Shown here piece by piece: positions 41,718 to 51,021 of a DNA stretch of 64,000 nucleotides. The notes under the pieces were generated by a model that was not told where the DNA came from, ran no database searches, and was given only the letters and a program-made list of their open reading frames with translations. Source of the stretch: Rhodocyclaceae bacterium (GTDB lineage Bacteria; Pseudomonadota; Gammaproteobacteria; Burkholderiales; Rhodocyclaceae); assembly GCA_016704145.1 (NCBI GenBank), contig JADJAS010000001.1, forward strand, positions 186,001-250,000. The letters run 5' to 3'. The translations under genes were made by a program, and so were the position numbers. Position 1 is the stretch's first letter. Every line of letters begins with the position of its first letter.

Positions 41718-42491
41718 ATGTCAGACTTGCAATACATTTCCTACCAGGAAGTTGGCGACCAGATTCGCATCGCCATCAATCGGCCGCCCTACAACGTGCT
41801 CAACATCGCCACCATGGAGGAGATGAACGTCGCCCTCGACCGGGCGATGGAAAACACGACGGCGAAGGTACTGGTGATCGGGGGCGGCGAAGGCAAGGTC
41901 TTTTCGTCCGGCGTCGATGTGGTTGACCATACGCCCGACAAAGTGGTCAAGATGATCGACGTCTTCCACGGCCTGCTCAAGCGCCTGATGGTCGTGCCGA
42001 TCCCGACCATCGCGGCGGTCAACGGCTCCGCGCTGGGCGGCGGTTGCGAGCTGGCGATCGCCTGTGACATGGTGATCGCCTCCAACAAGGCCAAGCTGGG
42101 GCAGCCGGAAATCAGGCTGGGCGTGTTTCCGCCGATCGCGGCCATTCTCCTGCCCAGACTCGTGCCCATGACCAAGGTGATGGAACTGCTCCTTGGAGGA
42201 GGCACGATCGATGCCGAAGAAGCCCAACGCCTGGGCATGGTCAACCAGGTCTTTCCGCACGAGACTTTTGCCGCCGACACCGAGCAGTTCATCGAGCGTT
42301 TCACGTCGCTGTCGCGCGTGGCGCTGCTCCACACCAAGAAGGCCATCAGGGAAGCCGCGACGCGCCCCTTCTACGAAGCGCTGTTCCACGTCGAGCAGCA
42401 TTACCTGAAAGACCTGATGGCCACCGAGGATGCCAAGGAGGGTTTGAACTCCTTCATCGAAAAACGACAGCCCGTCTGGAAGAACCGTTGA
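41718..42491 (+). CDS. bzdW: Cyclohexa-1,5-dienecarbonyl-CoA hydratase
   Basis: A 257-residue crotonase-family enzyme: INRPPYNVLNIATMEEM, oxyanion motif VFSSGVDVVDHTPDKV and GSALGGGCELAIACDMVIAS. The pathway position between bzdV and bzdX, and the divergence of the active-site region from ordinary enoyl-CoA hydratases, fit the dienoyl-CoA hydratase (Dch/BzdW). It adds water to the product of benzoyl-CoA reductase to give 6-hydroxycyclohex-1-ene-1-carbonyl-CoA. Confidence 0.92.
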   Translation: MSDLQYISYQEVGDQIRIAINRPPYNVLNIATMEEMNVALDRAMENTTAKVLVIGGGEGKVFSSGVDVVDHTPDKVVKMIDVFHGLLKRLMVVPIPTIAAVNGSALGGGCELAIACDMVIASNKAKLGQPEIRLGVFPPIAAILLPRLVPMTKVMELLLGGGTIDAEEAQRLGMVNQVFPHETFAADTEQFIERFTSLSRVALLHTKKAIREAATRPFYEALFHVEQHYLKDLMATEDAKEGLNSFIEKRQPVWKNR

Positions 42492-42511
42492 TACCGCACA
42501 AGGCGATGACC

Positions 42512-43579
42512 ATGATTCCCAATACCATTCAGACTTGGCAAATGACCGAGCCTGGCCGCTTGCAGCGCACCGAAATCGCCATGCCGGCCCTCGGCGCCGA
42601 TGACGTCGTGATCAAGATCGCCGGCTGCGGCGTCTGCCACACCGACCTGTCCTACTTCTACATGGGCGTGCCAACGGTGCAGAAGCCGCCGCTGTCGCTC
42701 GGCCACGAAATCTCGGGCACGGTAATCGGCGGCCGCCCGGACATGATCGGCAAGGAAGTCATTGTCCCGGCGGTGATCCCCTGCGGCAAGTGCGAACTGT
42801 GCCAGACCGGCCGCGGCAACCGCTGCCTGGCGCAGAAGATGCCCGGCAACTCGATGGGCATCTATGGCGGTTACTCGAGCCACATCGTTGCCGAGGCCCG
42901 TTTCCTCTGCCCGATAGCCAGCCGTGGCGACACGCCGCTCGAACACCTCTCGGTAGTGGCCGACGCGGTGACCACGCCCTACCAGGCGGCGGTGCGCGCC
43001 GACCTCAAGCCGGGCGACCGCGTGGTGGTGGTCGGCGCCGCCGGTGGCGTCGGCAGCTTCATGGTGCAAACAGCCAAGGGCATGGGCGCGGCAGCCGTGA
43101 TCGGCATCGACATCAACGAAGAGAAACTCCGGACGATGACCGACTATGGCGCCGACTTCGTCATCAACCCCAAGGGCAAGAGCGCCAAGGACGTCAAGGA
43201 GGAGATCAAGGGATTCTGCAAGGAGCGCGGCATCCCGGCCAACACGGGCTGGAAGATCTTCGAGGTCACCGGCTCCAAACCGGGCCAGGAACTGGCGCTG
43301 GCGCTGCTTGCCTTCACCGGCAAGCTGATCGTGGTCGGTTACGGCACCGACGAGACCAGCTACATGCTGTCGAAGCTGATGGCGTTCGACGCCGAAATCA
43401 TCGGCACCTGGGGCTGCCCGCCGGAGCGCTACGCGCCGGTGCTGGCGATGTGCCTGGACGGCCGCATCAAGCTCGGCCCCTTCGTCGAGACGCGGCCGAT
43501 GAGCCAGATCGCCCAGGTATTCGACGACGCTCATCACGGCAAGCTGAAGAAGCGTGTCATCCTGATCCCCGATTTCTGA
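42512..43579 (+). CDS. bzdX: 6-hydroxycyclohex-1-ene-1-carbonyl-CoA dehydrogenase
   Basis: A 355-residue zinc alcohol dehydrogenase. Catalytic zinc region CGVCHTDLSYFYMGV and GHEISGTVIGG, structural zinc cysteines CGKCELCQTGRGNRC, and the NAD fold VVVVGAAGGVGSFMVQTAKGMGAAAVIG. It oxidises the hydroxy-ring CoA ester to 6-oxocyclohex-1-ene-1-carbonyl-CoA. Of several in-frame starts (TTG at 42488, ATG at 42506 and 42512) the last was chosen for its spacing from AAGG. Confidence 0.92.
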   Translation: MIPNTIQTWQMTEPGRLQRTEIAMPALGADDVVIKIAGCGVCHTDLSYFYMGVPTVQKPPLSLGHEISGTVIGGRPDMIGKEVIVPAVIPCGKCELCQTGRGNRCLAQKMPGNSMGIYGGYSSHIVAEARFLCPIASRGDTPLEHLSVVADAVTTPYQAAVRADLKPGDRVVVVGAAGGVGSFMVQTAKGMGAAAVIGIDINEEKLRTMTDYGADFVINPKGKSAKDVKEEIKGFCKERGIPANTGWKIFEVTGSKPGQELALALLAFTGKLIVVGYGTDETSYMLSKLMAFDAEIIGTWGCPPERYAPVLAMCLDGRIKLGPFVETRPMSQIAQVFDDAHHGKLKKRVILIPDF

Positions 43580-43627
43580 ACACCTGCTTGAATACCCACC
43601 ATCATTACTGACCAAAGGAGAAGCCTC

Positions 43628-44758
43628 ATGGCGCTTGACTGGATGCCCCGCGACAACACCCTGAAGGACCACGAACTCATTGGCCGGGAGCACTTCGGCA
43701 CCGATGCGCCCTCGGTCATCTACGAGGAGCGTCCGGTTGTCGACGAAGCGGGCAAGCCGGTGGATGGCCTCGCCACCGCGTGGATATGGCTCAACAATCC
43801 GGCTCAATACAACTCCTACACCAACGACATGGTGAAAGGCGTGATCGCCGGCTTCCAGCGCGCCTCGAGCAGCCGCCATGTGGTGGCTGCCGTATTCACT
43901 GCCGTGGGTGACAAGGCCTGGTGCAGTGGCGGCAATACCGCCGAATACGCCTCCTACTATTCCCGACGCCCCCATGAGTACGGCGACTACATCGACCTGT
44001 TCAACCGCATGGTCGACGCCATTCTCGAGTGCCGCAAGCCGGTGATCTGCCGCGTCAACGGCATGCGTGTCGCCGGTGGCCAGGAGATCGGCATGGCCAC
44101 TGACATTACCATTTCGTCGGACATGGCCAACTACGGCCAGGCAGGCCCCAAACACGGCTCCGCACCGGTCGGCGGCTCCACGGACTTCCTGCCCTGGTTC
44201 CTGTCGATGGAGGACGCCATTTACAACTGTGTGTCCTGCGAGCTCTGGAGCGCCTACAAGATGAAGTACAAGGGCATGATCAGCAAGGTGCTGCCCGTGC
44301 TCAAGCGCAACGGCGAGTGGGTGCGCAATCCGCTGGTGCGCACCGACACTTTTGTCGAGGATGGTGAAATCGTTTATGGCGAACCGATCGCTGCCGACCG
44401 GCAGGCGGCCGCGCGCGAACTGATCGCCCAGTGCACGACGGATTTCGAGCTAGTGGACAAGGAAATTGATCGGCTGGTCTGGCGCTTCGCCAACCTGTTC
44501 CCGAACTGCCTGCAAACCTCGATCGACAGCATCCGCGCCAAGAAGAAGTTCTTCTGGGATGCGACAAAGAGCATGAACCGTCACTGGCTGCAAGCCAACA
44601 TGAACAACGAGGCGTGGCTTGGCTTCAACGCCTTCAACACGAAAAAGCTCACGGGCAAGGACGTGATTGACTTCATCCAGCTCCGCCAGCTGCTTGCCCA
44701 GGGCCATCCGTTTGACGAGGCCCTGGCCGAGCAGGTCATTGCCAAGCCCAAGTCATGA
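43628..44758 (+). CDS. bzdY: 6-oxocyclohex-1-ene-1-carbonyl-CoA hydrolase (ring opening)
   Basis: A 376-residue crotonase-superfamily enzyme, longer than ordinary hydratases, with the diagnostic LDWMPRDNTLKDHELIGREHFG N-terminus, AWCSGGNTAEYASYYSRRPHEYGDYIDLFNRM, NGMRVAGGQEIGMATDITIS and YGQAGPKHGSAPVGGSTDFLP. It hydrates and hydrolytically opens the ring to 3-hydroxypimelyl-CoA. AAAGGAGAA lies seven bases upstream of the ATG. Its stop overlaps the bzdZ start (ATGATG). Confidence 0.94.
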   Translation: MALDWMPRDNTLKDHELIGREHFGTDAPSVIYEERPVVDEAGKPVDGLATAWIWLNNPAQYNSYTNDMVKGVIAGFQRASSSRHVVAAVFTAVGDKAWCSGGNTAEYASYYSRRPHEYGDYIDLFNRMVDAILECRKPVICRVNGMRVAGGQEIGMATDITISSDMANYGQAGPKHGSAPVGGSTDFLPWFLSMEDAIYNCVSCELWSAYKMKYKGMISKVLPVLKRNGEWVRNPLVRTDTFVEDGEIVYGEPIAADRQAAARELIAQCTTDFELVDKEIDRLVWRFANLFPNCLQTSIDSIRAKKKFFWDATKSMNRHWLQANMNNEAWLGFNAFNTKKLTGKDVIDFIQLRQLLAQGHPFDEALAEQVIAKPKS

Positions 44759-45492
44759 TGCTCGTTGACCGCGTTGCCATCGTCACCGGCGCCGCCCAGG
44801 GCATCGGCGCCGCCGTGGCGGCCGCCTATGTCAAGGAAGGCGCGCGCGTCGTCATCGCCGATCTGGACGGCGCCGCCGCCGCCGCAACCGCCAAGCAATT
44901 GGGCAATGCGGCCATCGGTGTCGCCTGCAACGTTGGCGAACGTGCCTCGGTCGATGCCATGGTGACCGAGGCAGTGGCACGTCTCGGCCATGTGGATATT
45001 CTCGTCAACAATGCCGGCATCACCCGCACGGCAATGTTGCACAAGATGACGATGGAGCAATGGCAAGCAGTCGTCAATGTGCATCTGACGGGAACGTTCA
45101 ACTGCACGCAGGCGGTGGTGGGCGGCATGATGGAACGGCGTTGGGGTCGGATCATCAACGTCACATCCGCCGCCGGTCTGGTCGGCACCATCGGCCAGGT
45201 CAATTACAGCGCTGCCAAGGCTGGAATTCTTGGCTTTACCAAGTCATGCGCGCGCGAACTGGCCCGTCACGGCATCGTGGTCAACGCGATCGCCCCCGGC
45301 GCGGCCACACCGATGACCGAGGTCATCCGGACCGACGACCGCTTCAAGGAAAAATATCTGGAGCGGATTCCGATGGGTCGCTGGGCCGAGCCCGAGGAAG
45401 TCACGCCGGCATTCGTGTTCTTCGCGTCGCCAGGGGCGTCCTACGTCACGGGTCAGATTCTCTCCGCGGACGGCGGACTGAGCATCCACTAG
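44755..45492 (+). CDS. bzdZ: SDR family dehydrogenase BzdZ (3-hydroxyacyl-CoA type)
   Basis: A 245-residue short-chain dehydrogenase: cofactor loop VTGAAQGIGAAVAAAYVKEG, NNAGITRTAML, catalytic NVTSAAGLVGTIGQVNYSAAKAGILGFTKS (Ser-Tyr-Lys) and a final YVTGQILSADGGLSIH. It resembles FabG-type reductases and in the Azoarcus operon BzdZ is taken to oxidise 3-hydroxypimelyl-CoA. Tightly coupled to bzdY. Confidence 0.86.
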   Translation: MMLVDRVAIVTGAAQGIGAAVAAAYVKEGARVVIADLDGAAAAATAKQLGNAAIGVACNVGERASVDAMVTEAVARLGHVDILVNNAGITRTAMLHKMTMEQWQAVVNVHLTGTFNCTQAVVGGMMERRWGRIINVTSAAGLVGTIGQVNYSAAKAGILGFTKSCARELARHGIVVNAIAPGAATPMTEVIRTDDRFKEKYLERIPMGRWAEPEEVTPAFVFFASPGASYVTGQILSADGGLSIH

Positions 45493-45505
45493 CCCATCGC
45501 TGGCC

Positions 45506-46123
45506 ATGGCGCAGATTTATTCCTACGACGGCGTGGTGCCGGTGATCGACCCAACGGCCTTTGTCCATCCAAGTGCCGTGGTTATTGGTGACGTCATGAT
45601 CGGTGCCGGCACCTATGTCGCCCCCTGCGCCAGCCTGAGAGGTGATCTGGGTCGCATCATCATCGGTGCGGGCGTCAATATCCAGGATACCGTCGTGGTA
45701 CACGGTTTTCCCAGGACTGACACCGTCATCGAGGACAACGGCCACATCGGCCATGGCGCCATCGTTCATGCTTGCACCCTTCGGCGCAATGTCCTGATCG
45801 GCATGAATGCCGTGGTCATGGACTGTGCCGTCGTCGGGGAATCATCCATCATCGCCGCGTCGGCGTTCGTGCCCGCGCAATCGGAAATCCCTCCGCGCAG
45901 CCTGGCGGTCGGCGTGCCGGCCAAAGTGGTCCGCCAACTCACCGACCAGGAACTGGGTTGGAAATTGGCGGCGACCGATACCTATCACCAGCTCTGCGCC
46001 AACTCCCGCCAGTCGCTGGTGCCCTGCGTGCCGCTCGCGGCGCCCGAACCGAACCGGCGGCGCTGCCGGGAACCGGACGTGCTACCGTTATCGGAATTCA
46101 AAAGGCGCATCGGGGCCGAATAG
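45506..46123 (+). CDS. paaY: PaaY-like left-handed beta-helix (gamma-carbonic-anhydrase family) protein
   Basis: A 205-residue hexapeptide-repeat protein. Repeats run from VHPSAVVIGDVMIGAG to NVLIGMNAVVMDCAVVGESSIIAASAFVPAQ. HGFPRTDTVIEDNGHIGHGAIVH supplies the metal histidines, and the following VGVPAKVVRQLTDQELGWK matches PaaY. PaaY is a thioesterase that clears dead-end CoA esters in the phenylacetate pathway; by analogy this gene, placed between bzdZ and bzdA, may remove misactivated or stalled aromatic CoA esters. The last 40 residues (PCVPLAAPEPNRRRCREP) are unusual and Pro/Arg-rich. Confidence 0.82.
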   Translation: MAQIYSYDGVVPVIDPTAFVHPSAVVIGDVMIGAGTYVAPCASLRGDLGRIIIGAGVNIQDTVVVHGFPRTDTVIEDNGHIGHGAIVHACTLRRNVLIGMNAVVMDCAVVGESSIIAASAFVPAQSEIPPRSLAVGVPAKVVRQLTDQELGWKLAATDTYHQLCANSRQSLVPCVPLAAPEPNRRRCREPDVLPLSEFKRRIGAE

Positions 46124-46151
46124 CCACACGAAGACGTACAAGGAGAAGACC

Positions 46152-47744
46152 ATGGTTCAGCTCAGCAAAGTCGATCGCACGGCCAGCCCGCCGGATATCC
46201 ACATTCCGCGTGAATACAATGCCGCTCACGACCTGATCGAACGAAATCTCTCCGCCGGACGCGGCGCCAAGATCGCCTACATCGACGATGGCGGCGAATA
46301 CAGCTACGATGAACTGGCCAAGCGCGTCAACCGCTTCGCGAACGTGCTGACCTCCCTGGGCGTGCATCGCGAGGAGCGGGTGCTGCTCTGCCTGCTCGAC
46401 ACGATCGATTTTCCGGCCGCCTTTCTGGGCTCCATCAAGGCCGGTGTGATCCCGATCGCGACGAATACCCTGCTGACACCGGCCGACTACCAATACATGC
46501 TGCGCGACAGCGGCGCCGTGGCCCTGGTGGTGTCGAAACAGCTTTGGCCACAGTTCAAGGACATCGTCAAGGACGTGCCGACGGTCAAGCACATCGTCGT
46601 TGCCGGCGGCGCCGGCATTGATGGCACCCGCGATTTCGGCGAACTGATGTCGGCCGCAGCCACCCGTTTCCAGACGGCCGATACCACCTGCGACGCGCCC
46701 TGCTTCTGGCTATATTCCTCGGGATCGACGGGGAAGCCGAAGGGCACCGTGCACATTCACTCCAGCCTGATCAACACCGCCGAGCTTTACGCCATTCCCA
46801 TCGTCGGCATCGGCGAAGCCGATGTCGTTTTCTCGGCGGCCAAGCTGTTCTTTGCCTATGGCCTGGGCAATGGCCTGACCTTTCCGCTCGCCGTGGGCGC
46901 TACCACCATCCTCATGGCCGAGCGTCCCACCCCGGAAGCGGTATTCAAGCGGCTACGGCAGCACCGGCCGAGCATTTTCTACTGCGTGCCGACCCTCTAC
47001 GCCGCCATGCTGGCCCATCCGGATTGCCCCGACAGGGGCGAACTGCACCTGCGCCGGTGCACGTCGGCAGGCGAAGCCCTACCCGAGGAAATCGGCAAGC
47101 AGTGGTCAGCGCGTTTCGGCGTGGACATTCTCGACGGCATCGGCTCGACCGAGATGCTGCACATTTTCTTGTCGAACCAGAGCGGCGAAGTGCGCTATGG
47201 CACCACCGGCAAGCCGGTGCCCGGCTACGAGGTTCGTCTCGTTGGCGACGACGGCAAACCGGTCGGCGTTGGCGAAGTCGGCGAGTTGCAAATCCACGGT
47301 CCGTCGTCGGCCGTGTATTACTGGAACAATATCGAAAAGACCCGCGCGACCTTCCAGGGACCATGGACACGCAGCGGTGACAAGTACATGATGAGCGAGG
47401 ATGGTTATTTCATCTATGCCGGTCGCAGCGATGACATGCTGAAAGTCGGCGGCATTTACGTATCCCCCGCCGAGGTCGAGTCGGCGCTGGTGACCCATGA
47501 GTCCGTTCTGGAAGCCGCGGTGGTCGGTCGCGAGGACGAAGAGAAGCTGATCAAGCCAGCCGCCTACGTCGTGCTCAAGCCGGGCCGGAATGCGTCAGCC
47601 GCGCTGGCCGAGGAGCTTCAGAAGTACGTCAAGAGCCGTCTGGCACCGTACAAGTATCCTCGCTGGATCGAATTCATCGATGAGCTACCGAAGACGGCAA
47701 CAGGTAAGATTCAGCGGTTCAAGTTGCGCGCGGCGCAAAAGTAG
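46152..47744 (+). CDS. bzdA: Benzoate-CoA ligase
   Basis: A 530-residue AMP-forming acyl-CoA synthetase of the BadA/BclA type. The P-loop-like motif is FWLYSSGSTGKPKGTVH (about 183-199), with GIGSTEMLHIFLSN, the hinge YIYAGRSDDMLKVGGIYVSP and the catalytic lysine in PKTATGKIQRFK. VFSAAKLFFAYGLGNGLTFPL is typical of benzoate-specific members. It starts both the anaerobic and aerobic routes by making benzoyl-CoA. GGAGAAG precedes the ATG. Confidence 0.95.
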   Translation: MVQLSKVDRTASPPDIHIPREYNAAHDLIERNLSAGRGAKIAYIDDGGEYSYDELAKRVNRFANVLTSLGVHREERVLLCLLDTIDFPAAFLGSIKAGVIPIATNTLLTPADYQYMLRDSGAVALVVSKQLWPQFKDIVKDVPTVKHIVVAGGAGIDGTRDFGELMSAAATRFQTADTTCDAPCFWLYSSGSTGKPKGTVHIHSSLINTAELYAIPIVGIGEADVVFSAAKLFFAYGLGNGLTFPLAVGATTILMAERPTPEAVFKRLRQHRPSIFYCVPTLYAAMLAHPDCPDRGELHLRRCTSAGEALPEEIGKQWSARFGVDILDGIGSTEMLHIFLSNQSGEVRYGTTGKPVPGYEVRLVGDDGKPVGVGEVGELQIHGPSSAVYYWNNIEKTRATFQGPWTRSGDKYMMSEDGYFIYAGRSDDMLKVGGIYVSPAEVESALVTHESVLEAAVVGREDEEKLIKPAAYVVLKPGRNASAALAEELQKYVKSRLAPYKYPRWIEFIDELPKTATGKIQRFKLRAAQK

Positions 47745-47793
47745 CAACCACTACCGTACCATCACATAACGACACACACGGAGGAGACCAGGC

Positions 47794-48848
47794 ATGAAGG
47801 AACCAGCTAGAACTTGGGCGCGCGCGGCCGCCCTGGGCGTGATGATGCTGTCGGGAACGGCGCTGGCGGCGGAGGATGGCAAGCTCAAGGTCGGCTTCAT
47901 GCTGCCCTATTCCGGCACCTATGCCGGCCTCGGGCATGCCATCACTAACGGCTTCAAGCAGCACGTGGATGAACTCGGCGGCAAGATCGCCGGACGCACG
48001 GTCGAGTATGTCAGCGTGGACGATGAGTCCGACCCGGCCAAGGCCACGGAGAACGCGGGCAAGCTGATCAAGCGCGACCGGGTCGATGTCATGGTGGGAA
48101 CCGTTCATTCCGGTGTCGCCCTGGCGATGGCGAAAGTCGCACGCGACACCAACACGCTGCTGATCGTGCCCAACGCCGGCGCCGATGAAGTCACCGGCGC
48201 CATGTGTGCACCCAACGTCTTCCGCACGTCATTCTCCAACTGGCAGCCGGGTTACGCGATGGGGCTTCATGTCGCCAAGAAGCACAAGACCGCCGTGACC
48301 CTCACCTGGAAATACGCCGCCGGCCAGCAGATGGTCGATGGCTTCAAGGAGGCGTTCGAAAAAGGTGGTGGCAAGGTGCTCAAGGAAATGACCCTGCCCT
48401 TCCCCAACACCGAGTTCCAGCCCTACCTGACCGAAATCGCCTCGTTGAAGCCCGAAGCCGTCTACGTCTTCTTCGCCGGTGCGGGCGCGGCCAAGTTCGC
48501 CAAGGACTATGCGGCAGCGGGACTCAAGAATGGCATTCCGCTCTACGCCCCCGGTTTCCTGACCGATGGCACGCTCGACGCAATGGGTGGAGCCGGCTGG
48601 GTTACGACGCCGCCCAGCTTCTGGCTGCGGGCCTCGGCTCCGTCAAGGGCGACCTGGGCAAGCGCGCCGAACTGATCAAGGCCATGGAGAACGCCAGAAT
48701 CGACAGCCCGCGCGGCAGTTTCTCGTTGTCGAAGGCCCACAATCCGGTGCAGGACATCTATCTGCGCAAAGCCGAGGGACGCGACAACAAGCTTGTGGAA
48801 ACGATCGTCAAGGGACTCAACGATCCCGCGCGCGGCTGCAAGATGTAA
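47794..48848 (+). pseudogene. Broken periplasmic aromatic-substrate-binding protein gene (first copy)
   Basis: The reading frame starts with a signal peptide and runs parallel to the intact copy that follows (TAAEDGKLKVGFMLPYSGTY-like start, GHAITNGFKQHVDELGGK). After GFLTDGTLDAMGGAG (about 48597) roughly 115 bases present in the second copy are missing. The frame is shifted so translation ends at 48675, while the true C-terminus (GYDAAQLLAAGLGSVKGDLG ... DPARGCKM) continues in another frame to 48848. A truncated 293-residue product lacking the last lobe is unlikely to bind ligand normally. The two genes are clear tandem paralogues. Confidence 0.85.
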
Positions 48849-48944
48849 TCATGCACGGCATGGTGCGCTGCCGCCATGGCAGCGCACCGTGACACACCCG
48901 GCTTCAAGAGCGATGTTCAACCACAAGAAAAGAGGAGACGCAAA

Positions 48945-50117
48945 ATGAAGACCAGCGGCATTCTTCGAAATTGTCTGGCGGTACTGGCAACACTGCTGTT
49001 GCCGGCTACCACCCTAGCGGCGGAGGACGGCAAGCTCAAGGTCGGTTTCATGCTGCCGTACTCGGGAACCTACGCCAGTCTCGGGCATGCCATTACCAAC
49101 GGCTTCAAGCAGCATGTCGATGAACTTGGCGGCAAGATGGGCGGCCGCACGGTCGAATACGTGACCGTCGACGATGAGTCCGACCCCGCCAAGGCCACCG
49201 AAAACGCGGGTAAGCTCATCAAGCGCGACAAGGTCGATGTCATCGTCGGCACCGTCCATTCCGGCGTGGCGCTGGCCATGACCCGGGTCGCGCGCGAGAC
49301 CAACACCCTGTTGATCAATCCCAACGCGGGAGCCGACGAAATCACCGGTGCCCTGTGCGCGCCGAATGTCTTCCGGGTTTCTTTCTCGGCCTGGCAGCCT
49401 TCCTACGCCATGGGCAACGTCATGCTCGAGCGCAAGCACAAAAACGTGGTGACCCTGACCTGGAAGTATTCCTTCGGCGAGCAGTCGGTCGCCGCCTTCA
49501 AGGAGGCCTTCGAGAAGGGCGGCGGCAAGGTCGTCAAGGAAATGACCCTGCCGTTCCCCAACACCGAGTTTCAGCCTTACCTGACAGAAATCGCCGCCCT
49601 CAAGCCGGATGCGGTGTTCGTGTTCTTTTCCGGTGCCGGAGCCGTCAAGTTCGTCAAGGATTATGTCGCCGCCGGCCTCAAGACCAGCATCCCGCTCTAC
49701 GGTCCGGGCTTCCTGACCGATGGCACGCTGGAAGCCATGGGGGATGCGGGCAACGGCCTGCTGACGACGCTGCACTATGCCGATGGCCTGGACAACGCCA
49801 AGGACAAGGCCTTCCGCACTCGCTACGCGATCACCTACAAGATGCAGCCCGACGTTTTTGCGGTTCAGGGCTACGATGCCGCCCAACTGCTAGCGGCGGG
49901 AGTCGCCGGGGTGAAGGGCGATCTCGGCAAGCGCGCGGAAATGGTCAATGTGATGGAAACGGCGAAGATAGACAGTCCGCGCGGCGCCTTCCAACTCTCC
50001 AAGGCCCACAACCCCATCCAGGATATCTACCTGCGCAAGGTCGAAGGTCGCGAGAACAAGGTAATCAGCGTGGTAAGCAAGGCCCTGACGGACCCTGCGC
50101 GCGGCTGCAAGATGTAA
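48945..50117 (+). CDS. Periplasmic branched-chain/aromatic-type substrate-binding protein
   Basis: A 390-residue Leu/Ile/Val-binding-type protein. Signal peptide MKTSGILRNCLAVLATLLLPATTLA, then AEDGKLKVGFMLPYSGTYASLGHA, DDESDPAKATENAGKLIKRDKVDVIVGTVHSGVALAM and a Cys-containing C-terminus (DPARGCKM). In benzoate clusters such proteins bind benzoate or related aromatic acids for the adjacent ABC importer. AGAGGAGA lies before the ATG. It is the intact partner of the broken copy just upstream. Confidence 0.9.
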   Translation: MKTSGILRNCLAVLATLLLPATTLAAEDGKLKVGFMLPYSGTYASLGHAITNGFKQHVDELGGKMGGRTVEYVTVDDESDPAKATENAGKLIKRDKVDVIVGTVHSGVALAMTRVARETNTLLINPNAGADEITGALCAPNVFRVSFSAWQPSYAMGNVMLERKHKNVVTLTWKYSFGEQSVAAFKEAFEKGGGKVVKEMTLPFPNTEFQPYLTEIAALKPDAVFVFFSGAGAVKFVKDYVAAGLKTSIPLYGPGFLTDGTLEAMGDAGNGLLTTLHYADGLDNAKDKAFRTRYAITYKMQPDVFAVQGYDAAQLLAAGVAGVKGDLGKRAEMVNVMETAKIDSPRGAFQLSKAHNPIQDIYLRKVEGRENKVISVVSKALTDPARGCKM

Positions 50118-50144
50118 GCTGGCGGAACCCCTTTCCCGACCGCC

Positions 50145-51014
50145 ATGGATATTGTTTCCCTGCTCATCCAGACGCTCAATGCCGTGCAATACGGCTTGGT
50201 ACTGTTCCTCTTGGCAAGCGGCCTCACGCTGATTTTCGGCATCATGCGCATCATCAACCTGGCGCATGGATCGTTTTACATGATCGGGGCCTACATGGCG
50301 TTCGGGCTATCGTCCGGCATCACCGAGACACTGCCCGCCATGATCGCAGTCGGGCTGATCCTGTCGTTCTTCATCGGCTTCATCCTCGAATGGGTGTTCT
50401 ACGCCTTCCTTTACCAGCGCGAACACCTGGAGCAGGTGCTGCTGACCTACGGTCTGATCCTGGTGTTCGAGGAATTGCGCAGTATCCTGTTTGGCAACGA
50501 TGTCCTCGGCGTGGCGGTGCCGGAGGCATTGGCCGGATCGATCCCGCTGACGGCAACGCTGAGCTACCCGGTCTATCGGATATTCATCTCGGCCGCCTGT
50601 CTGATCATGGCTGGGTTGCTCTACTATCTGATTCGCCATACGCGGCTGGGGATGATGATTCGCGCCGGCAGCCACGACCGGAACATGGTGCAGGCACTCG
50701 GCATCAACATCGACCTGCTGTTCCGCATCGTCTTTGCGTTGGGCTTCATGCTGGCGGCTTTCTCGGGAATGATCTCGGCGCCGATGACATCCGTTTCGCC
50801 TGGCATGGGCAACCAGGTATTGATCATTTCCTTCGTGGTGGTCGTGATCGGTGGCATCGGCTCGGTCGGCGGCGCCATGGTGGCGGCCATGGTGATCGCT
50901 TTCGCCGATGTCTTCGGCAAGCTCCTGGTGCCCGCTTATGCCGGCATGTTTGTCTATCTGGTCATGGCGCTGGTTCTGCTCTGGCGGCCGGAAGGCATTT
51001 TCCGCAAAGGCTGA
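50145..51014 (+). CDS. LivH-type ABC permease
   Basis: A 289-residue inner-membrane permease with about eight hydrophobic segments. It starts SLLIQTLNAVQYGLVLFLLASGLTLIFGIMRIINLAHGSFYMIGAY, a signature of branched-chain amino acid/aromatic acid permeases, and has GIGSVGGAMVAAM near the end. With the LivM-, LivG- and LivF-type products it should import benzoate delivered by the binding protein. Confidence 0.92.
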   Translation: MDIVSLLIQTLNAVQYGLVLFLLASGLTLIFGIMRIINLAHGSFYMIGAYMAFGLSSGITETLPAMIAVGLILSFFIGFILEWVFYAFLYQREHLEQVLLTYGLILVFEELRSILFGNDVLGVAVPEALAGSIPLTATLSYPVYRIFISAACLIMAGLLYYLIRHTRLGMMIRAGSHDRNMVQALGINIDLLFRIVFALGFMLAAFSGMISAPMTSVSPGMGNQVLIISFVVVVIGGIGSVGGAMVAAMVIAFADVFGKLLVPAYAGMFVYLVMALVLLWRPEGIFRKG

Positions 51015-51021
51015 GCAATCG

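Noticed and set aside
42905..42935. Possible repeat copy in bzdX (AGCCAGCCGTGGCGACACGCC)
   Set aside because: Only the middle agrees with the core and it lacks the AAAGTC start; kept out of the feature list.
42401..44155. 584-codon open frame on the minus strand opposite bzdX-bzdY
   Set aside because: Antisense shadow of conserved pathway genes caused by GC-rich third positions.
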